From Pseudomonas hydrolytica (GTDB taxonomy: Bacteria; Pseudomonadota; Gammaproteobacteria; Pseudomonadales; Pseudomonadaceae), in the NCBI RefSeq assembly GCF_021495345.1, contig NZ_CP099397.1, positions 186,001 through 250,000 of the forward strand: 64,000 bases of DNA. The letters are read 5' to 3'. Shown piece by piece: positions 59,808 through 64,000 of this stretch. Within the stretch, counting starts at the first letter, position 1, and every line of letters begins with the position of its first letter. The translations under genes were made by a program, and so were the position numbers. The notes below the pieces were generated by a model, which was not told the DNA's origin, searched no databases, and saw only the letters and a list, made by a program, of their open reading frames with translations.

Positions 59808-60209
59808 ATGATCATCTACGGTGTCGCCTTTCTGGCGTTCTGCACCCTGGCAGGCATCTTCATCGGAGAGCTGCTGGGCAAACTCATCGGCGTACCCGCC
59901 AACGTCGGCGGTGTCGGCATCGCCATGCTGCTGCTGATCTTCCTCGGCAGCTACCTGAGCAAACGCGGCCTGTTCACCGGCAAGTCGGAACAGGGCGTGG
60001 AGTTCTGGAGCGCCATCTACATCCCCATCGTGGTCGCCATGGCCGCCCAGCAGAACGTTTACGGCGCCCTCAGCGGCGGCCCGATGGCAATTCTCGCCGG
60101 CACCGCCGCCGTTGCCCTGGCTTTCGTGCTGGTGCCGGTACTGAGCCGCGTCGGACAAAAGAAGTCCGCTAGCGAAACGGCCCCCTCCCTGACCAAAGCA
60201 CCGCGGTGA
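59808..60209 (+). CDS. madL: Malonate transporter small subunit MadL
   Basis: The ATG at 59808 (MIIYGVAFLAF) follows ACGAGGA, giving 133 residues; an upstream frame start is not hydrophobic. It has about four membrane segments and sequence such as CTLAGIFIGELLGKLIGVPANVGGVGIAMLLLI. MadLM imports malonate, driven by sodium in Malonomonas. The stop is directly followed by madM. Confidence 0.92.
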   Translation: MIIYGVAFLAFCTLAGIFIGELLGKLIGVPANVGGVGIAMLLLIFLGSYLSKRGLFTGKSEQGVEFWSAIYIPIVVAMAAQQNVYGALSGGPMAILAGTAAVALAFVLVPVLSRVGQKKSASETAPSLTKAPR

Positions 60210-60214
60210 CCGCC

Positions 60215-60979
60215 ATGTACGAATCTTTGATGAAAGTCATCTCCGGCTACGGGATGCTCAGCGGTTTCGCCATCATCGGCATCACCATGTGGGTGTCGTA
60301 CTGGATGTCCGACAAATTCACCAAGGGCCGCCTGCACGGCTCGGCCATCGCCATTCTGCTTGGGCTGCTGCTGTCCTATATCGGTGGCCTCTACAGCGGC
60401 GGGCAGAAGGGCCTGGTGGACATCCCGTTGTTCGCTGGCCTGGGCCTGCTGGGCGGCGCCATGCTGCGCGATTTCGCCATCGTCGCCACGGCTTTCGGTG
60501 TCAGTGTGGAGGAGCTCAAGCGTGCCGGTTTCGCCGGGGTACTGGCGCTGTTCGTCGGTGTGCTGTCGTCCTTCGTGGCCGGTGTCGCGGTGGCCATGGC
60601 CTTTGGCTACACCGACGTGGTCAGCCTGACCACCATCGGCGCCGGAGCGGTGACCTATATCGTCGGCCCGGTGACCGGCGCGGCGTTGGGCGCCAGCTCC
60701 GACGTGATGGCGCTGTCCATCGCCGCCGGCCTGATCAAGGCGATTCTGGTGATGGTGGCCACGCCCTTCGTCGCCCCCTATATCGGCCTGAACAACCCGC
60801 GCAGCGCGGTGATCTTCGGAGGTCTGATGGGCACCTCCAGCGGCGTGGCCGGCGGCCTGGCGGCTACCGATCCCAAGCTGGTGCCCTACGGCTGCCTGAC
60901 CGCAGCCTTCTACACCGCCCTGGGCTGCCTGCTCGGCCCGTCGTTGCTCTACTTTCTGATGCGCGGCCTTCTGGGCTGA
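60215..60979 (+). CDS. madM: Malonate transporter large subunit MadM
   Basis: The ATG at 60215 (MYESLMKVISGYGMLSGFA) is the likeliest start; a GTG at 60206 overlapping the madL stop is possible. The 254-residue protein has about 7-8 membrane segments, with GLGLLGGAMLRDFAIVATAFG and FGGLMGTSSGVAGGLAATDPKLVPYG. With MadL it imports malonate for the decarboxylase. A terminator follows. No mdcF-type carrier or mdcR regulator gene is present. Confidence 0.92.
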   Translation: MYESLMKVISGYGMLSGFAIIGITMWVSYWMSDKFTKGRLHGSAIAILLGLLLSYIGGLYSGGQKGLVDIPLFAGLGLLGGAMLRDFAIVATAFGVSVEELKRAGFAGVLALFVGVLSSFVAGVAVAMAFGYTDVVSLTTIGAGAVTYIVGPVTGAALGASSDVMALSIAAGLIKAILVMVATPFVAPYIGLNNPRSAVIFGGLMGTSSGVAGGLAATDPKLVPYGCLTAAFYTALGCLLGPSLLYFLMRGLLG

Positions 60980-60985
60980 CTCTTT

Positions 60986-61010
60986 GCCCGCCCTTGTGGC
61001 GGGCTTTTTA
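60986..61010 (+). terminator. Rho-independent terminator of the mdc-mad operon
   Basis: GCCCGCC-CTTGT-GGCGGGC followed by TTTTTA, 7 bp after the madM stop. Confidence 0.9.
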
Positions 61011-61082
61011 TTCCGCAGTACCGGGGCGCCATGGCGTGTGCCGTCTGAATACCCCGGTGCGCGCGGCGCATCCCCCAGGGGC

Positions 61083-61886
61083 TCAATCCCAGCGCGGCGC
61101 AAACCCCGGGTTGGCCACCCGCTCGCCGCGCTCCAGGGTAGCGATGGCGGCCATGTCTTCGGTGCTGAGGCGCAACTCGGCAGCCGCCAGATTGGCAGCC
61201 AGGTTCTCGCGCTTGGTCGAGGAGGGGATCACCGCATAGCCCTGTTGCAGCGACCAGGCCAGGGCGACCTGCGCCGGGCTGACGCCATGGGCGGCGGCGA
61301 TGCGCTGGATCTCCGGCTCGGCCAGCACCTTGCCGTAGGCCAGCGGCATGTAGGCGGTGAGGTGGATACCCTGCTGGCGGGTGAAGTCGACCAGCTTGCG
61401 ATTCTGCAGCAGCGGGTGAATCTCGACCTGGTTGGTGGCGATCTCGTCGGCACCCACTGCCTCGATAGCCTGCTGCAGATGGGCGATGGTGAAGTTGGAC
61501 ACGCCGATGGCCGCGGTCAGTCCCTGGCGCTTGGCCTCCAGCAGCTCACCCAGGTACTGCGCCACGGGGATCTCGTCACCCGGCGACGGCCAGTGGATCA
61601 GGCACAGGTCGACCCGCTCCAGGCCCAGGCGTTGCAGGCTCTCCTGCAGGCTGGCGATCACCCGGCCAGGGCCGAGGTTCTCGGTCCAGATCTTGGTGGT
61701 GACGAACAGCTCGTCGCGCGCCACGCTGCTGGCGGCGATGGCCTGGCCGACCTCGGCCTCGTTGCCGTAGATCTGCGCCGTGTCGATATGCCGGTAGCCC
61801 AGCTCCAGGCCGGTGCGCACCGAGTCGATGGCGACCTGATCCTTGAGGCGAAAGGTGCCAAGGCCGAAGGCAGGGATGAATTTCAT
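61083..61886 (-). CDS. dkgB: Aldo/keto reductase, 2,5-diketo-D-gluconate reductase B-like
   Basis: The start at ATG 61886 follows AAGGAGAT, giving 267 residues, the length of E. coli DkgB. The catalytic tetrad of the family is present: Asp35, Tyr40 (in [14 protein letters not shown]), Lys65 (VTTKIW) and His98 (LIHWPSP). NADPH-site text [15 protein letters not shown] lies near the C-terminus. It reduces carbonyl compounds such as diketogluconate or methylglyoxal; the in-cell substrate is not fixed. It diverges from a LysR gene as dkgB does from yafC in E. coli. Confidence 0.93.
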   Translation of the reverse strand: MKFIPAFGLGTFRLKDQVAIDSVRTGLELGYRHIDTAQIYGNEAEVGQAIAASSVARDELFVTTKIWTENLGPGRVIASLQESLQRLGLERVDLCLIHWPSPGDEIPVAQYLGELLEAKRQGLTAAIGVSNFTIAHLQQAIEAVGADEIATNQVEIHPLLQNRKLVDFTRQQGIHLTAYMPLAYGKVLAEPEIQRIAAAHGVSPAQVALAWSLQQGYAVIPSSTKRENLAANLAAAELRLSTEDMAAIATLERGERVANPGFAPRWD

Positions 61887-62096
61887 GGGCAATCTCCTTG
61901 ATGACGAACAGGTGGCCGACCGCCAGAGCGGACCGGGACAGAAAGGTTCGGCCCGAGCACACGCAAAAAAGTTGCAGGTCCAGGGCCAGGCCGCCTGCTG
62001 ACGTGGCTAGCAGGGTTGATGGGGAGCAGTATCCGCGCCAGACTCCTGCGGAAAAAAGCCGAGAACATGGCAAAGACTTTTGACTGAAGATCAACG

Positions 62097-63005
62097 ATGA
62101 AGATCAGCCTGGAAGAAATGCTCGCGTTCGTTCGCGTGGTCGACAGCGGCTCCATCAGCGCGGCGGCCGAGCAACTGGAGCAGACCGCCTCTGGCGTCAG
62201 CCGCGCCCTCGGTCGTCTCGAGGAGAAGCTCGCGGTGACGCTGCTGCGCCGCACCACCCGACGTCTGGAACTGACCGAGGAGGGCGAGGTGTTTCTCGTC
62301 CAGGCGCGGCGCATTCTCGACAGCGTCGAGGAGGCCGAGGAACAGATGGCCGTGCGCCGCCAGGCGCCGGCCGGACGCCTGCGCATCAATACCGCCTCGC
62401 CCTTCATGCTGCATGTGATAGTCCCGCTGATCGGCGATTTTCGCGCTCTTTATCCGCAGATCGAGCTGGAGCTGAACAGCGATGACCGCATCATCGATCT
62501 GCTGGAACGGCGTACCGACCTGGCCATCCGGATCGGCCATCTGCCCGACTCCAGCCTGCATGCACGCCCGCTATGCCATAGCCGCCGTCGCGTGCTGGCC
62601 AGCCCGGAGTACCTGGCCAGGCATGGCCAGCCGATGCGCACCGAGGAGCTGGCCGGGCACAGCCTGATCGGCTTCACCGAACCGGACAGCCTCAATGAAT
62701 GGCCGCTGCGCCATGCCCTCGGCGAGCGCTGGCGCATTACACCCAGCCTGCACGTTTCCAGTGGCGACACCGTGCGTGAGCTGGCTCTGGCGGGTCAGGG
62801 CCTGGTCTGTCTGTCGGACTTCATGACCGACGCCGACCGCGCCAGCGGCCGTCTGGTGGAGGTGCTGGCCGAGCAGCGCGTGGAGGTGCGCCAGCCCATC
62901 AACGCGGTGTACTACCGCAATACGGCGCTGGCCTCGCGCATCACCTGTTTTCTCGATTTTCTCAGCGAACGACTAGGCTCGCCCGGGCTGACGCCCCACG
63001 ACTGA
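62097..63005 (+). CDS. LysR-family regulator, YafC-like
   Basis: The 302-residue protein has a LysR DNA-binding domain at about 3-60 (SLEEMLAFVRVVDSGSISAAAEQLEQTASGVSRALGRLEEKLAVTLLRRTTRRLELTEEG in overlapping parts) and a CrgA-type effector domain. It diverges from the aldo/keto reductase across 210 bp, so it probably controls that gene. Its position near the mdc operon does not make it MdcR; the yafC-dkgB pairing is the better match. RLVEVLAEQ and INAVYYRN are typical of this subgroup. Confidence 0.9.
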   Translation: MKISLEEMLAFVRVVDSGSISAAAEQLEQTASGVSRALGRLEEKLAVTLLRRTTRRLELTEEGEVFLVQARRILDSVEEAEEQMAVRRQAPAGRLRINTASPFMLHVIVPLIGDFRALYPQIELELNSDDRIIDLLERRTDLAIRIGHLPDSSLHARPLCHSRRRVLASPEYLARHGQPMRTEELAGHSLIGFTEPDSLNEWPLRHALGERWRITPSLHVSSGDTVRELALAGQGLVCLSDFMTDADRASGRLVEVLAEQRVEVRQPINAVYYRNTALASRITCFLDFLSERLGSPGLTPHD

Positions 63006-63017
63006 CGACAACCGACG

Positions 63018-63040
63018 GTAGCCCGGACTGCATCCGGTCA
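63018..63040. repeat. REP-like repeat, family B (degenerate unit)
   Basis: GTAGCCCGGACTGCATCCGG differs slightly from the family B arm at 35331. It lies between the LysR stop and the following terminator. Confidence 0.55.
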
Positions 63041-63055
63041 CACGACAGCACAACG

Positions 63056-63086
63056 AAAAAGGGCGACTCATCGAGTCGCCCTTTTT
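63056..63086. terminator. Bidirectional rho-independent terminator
   Basis: GGGCGACTC-ATC-GAGTCGCCC is flanked by AAAAA on the left and TTTTT on the right. It serves the LysR gene on plus and the endopeptidase gene on minus. Confidence 0.92.
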
Positions 63087-63100
63087 GTATCAGCGCCAGG

Positions 63101-64000
63101 TCACTGCGCGGCCTGCATGCTCCATTCGGTCAGCTTCTGCTGCTTGTAGCTGAGCGCGGCGGCCGGCACCGGCGTCACCTTGCCGGTCTCCATCCAGCGC
63201 TTGAGGCGGTTGGCGTCGGCCATATGGGTGTACTTGCCGAACGCACCGAGCACGACGAAGGCCACCGAACGCTGGTTCATCGAGGTGAGCATCACCAGGC
63301 AGCGCCCCGCGGCGTTGGTAAAGCCGGTCTTGCTCATGCCGATGTCCCAGTCGGGCTTGCGCACCAGTGCGTTGGTGTTGCGAAAGCCCAGGGTATAGGT
63401 CGGCTTGCGGAAGGTGACGGTCGCCTCGGAGTCGGTGCTGAACTGGCCGATCAGCGGGTACTGCTGGGTGGCCTTGATCATCAGCGCCAGGTCGCGGGCG
63501 GTGGCGACGTTGCGCTCGGACATGCCGGTGGGCTCGACGAAATGGCTGTTGTGCATGCCCAGCGCCTTGGCCTTGGCGTTCATCGCCGCGACGAACGCCG
63601 CGTGGCCACCGGGATAGTGGTGGGCCAGGCTGGCGGCGGCGCGGTTCTCCGAGGACATCAGGGCCAGATGCAGCATGTCGCGCCGGCTGATCTCGCTGCC
63701 GATGCGTACGCGCGAGTAGACGCCCTGCATCTCCTTGGTGTCGCGGATGGTGATGGGCAGCACCTCATCCAGCGGCAGCTTGGCATCGAGCACCACCATG
63801 GCGGTCATCAGCTTGGTCACCGAAGCCACCGGCAGACGCAGGTCGGGGTTGCTGGAATAGAGTTCCTTTCCGGTCTTCAGGTCGATCAGCAATGCGCTGC
63901 CCGCGGCAAGTTCCTGTTGCGGCTGGGCCGGCGCGGCCTGAAGGTTCGAGACAACAAGGCCGGCGCTCAGCAGCAGGCCCAAAATCGAATATCGGAGTTT
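63101..64000 (-). CDS. pbpG: D-alanyl-D-alanine endopeptidase (PBP7/PbpG type), start outside window
   Basis: The frame stays open to the right edge, where the translation reads [18 protein letters not shown], an incomplete signal peptide, so the start codon lies just beyond 64000. The visible 299 residues form an S11 peptidase with the three active-site motifs SVTK, SEN and KTG. Family text includes [20 protein letters not shown]. It cuts D-Ala-mDAP cross-links in peptidoglycan and lies in the periplasm. Transcription ends at the bidirectional terminator. Confidence 0.92.
   Translation of the reverse strand, partial: KLRYSILGLLLSAGLVVSNLQAAPAQPQQELAAGSALLIDLKTGKELYSSNPDLRLPVASVTKLMTAMVVLDAKLPLDEVLPITIRDTKEMQGVYSRVRIGSEISRRDMLHLALMSSENRAAASLAHHYPGGHAAFVAAMNAKAKALGMHNSHFVEPTGMSERNVATARDLALMIKATQQYPLIGQFSTDSEATVTFRKPTYTLGFRNTNALVRKPDWDIGMSKTGFTNAAGRCLVMLTSMNQRSVAFVVLGAFGKYTHMADANRLKRWMETGKVTPVPAAALSYKQQKLTEWSMQAAQ

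Noticed and set aside
62097..63005. LysR gene as mdcR, regulator of malonate use
   Set aside because: It is divergent from a dkgB-like gene and resembles the YafC/CrgA group. The yafC-dkgB arrangement explains it better, although mdcR cannot be fully excluded by eye.
1..64000. Possible prophage, integron, CRISPR or conjugative element
   Set aside because: No integrase, transposase, phage, cas or mating genes and no regularly spaced repeats were seen. The repeats present are short intergenic palindromes.

Overview
The window is high-GC, gene-dense chromosomal DNA of a Pseudomonas. Evidence for this is the partial algB-like gene at the left edge, the pst-phoU operon with unusually large PstC and PstA proteins, the glcC/glcDEFG-glcB-permease locus, a Pseudomonas-type mdc/mad malonate operon, and many short palindromic intergenic repeats. 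The species cannot be fixed by eye. No tRNA, rRNA, CRISPR array, integrase or insertion sequence was recognised.

Layout, left to right. (1) 1-1.7 kb: start of an algB-like response regulator (minus), a triple-BON periplasmic protein with a near-consensus sigma-54 promoter, and a four-helix-bundle protein. (2) 1.74-2.46 kb: a non-coding, very large imperfect inverted repeat. (3) 2.6-11.6 kb: Pho regulon genes pstS (Pho box), pstC (second Pho box), pstA, pstB and phoU, then a response regulator and an M23 peptidase. (4) 11.9-20.7 kb: first half of a second flagellar system with the gene order of lateral (laf) flagella: fliD, fliS, fliT, fliK, fliL, a sigma-28 gene, motA and motB. After these come a membrane-bound ToxR-like regulator with a small membrane partner, and a flagellin gene. 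(5) 20.9-30.8 kb: rubredoxin, then the glycolate/glyoxylate locus: permease, malate synthase G, glcG, glcF, glcE, glcD and the divergent regulator glcC. (6) 30.9-42.4 kb: second half of the flagellar system, flgA divergent from flgBCDEFGHIJKL plus a terminal unrecognised gene. (7) 42.5-52.2 kb: minus-strand accessory genes: a TRAP solute-binding protein, a DUF2817 zinc peptidase, a CapA-like protein, an MFS transporter, a LysR regulator, and a DUF1329/DUF1302 envelope pair. (8) 52.5-61 kb: a PAS-GGDEF diguanylate cyclase and the biotin-independent malonate decarboxylase operon mdcABCDEGH with the madLM transporter. (9) 61-64 kb: a dkgB-like aldo/keto reductase with divergent LysR, and a PBP7-type endopeptidase cut by the right edge.

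How the genes work together. The flagellar genes supply rod, hook, rings, cap, filament, stator and a dedicated sigma-28. Basal-body/export genes (fliE-J, fliM-R, flhAB), flgM, flgN and a master regulator are not in the window. Candidate sigma-54 promoters precede fliD, flgB and the ToxR-like gene. They suggest a hierarchy in which sigma-54 fires the two structural operons (one encoding sigma-28) and the flagellin gene is fired late. The glc locus sits between the two flagellar blocks, and both blocks point away from it. In P. aeruginosa, as I recall, the pst-side genes and the glc genes lie close together without flagellar genes, which suggests the flagellar blocks were inserted around a conserved core.

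The most notable items are the ToxR/S-like pair beside the flagellin, an FlgJ fused to a lytic-transglycosylase-type domain instead of the usual glucosaminidase, the terminal flagellar gene of unknown role, the CapA/DUF2817/MFS group, and repeats whose first bases form the stop codons of several genes.
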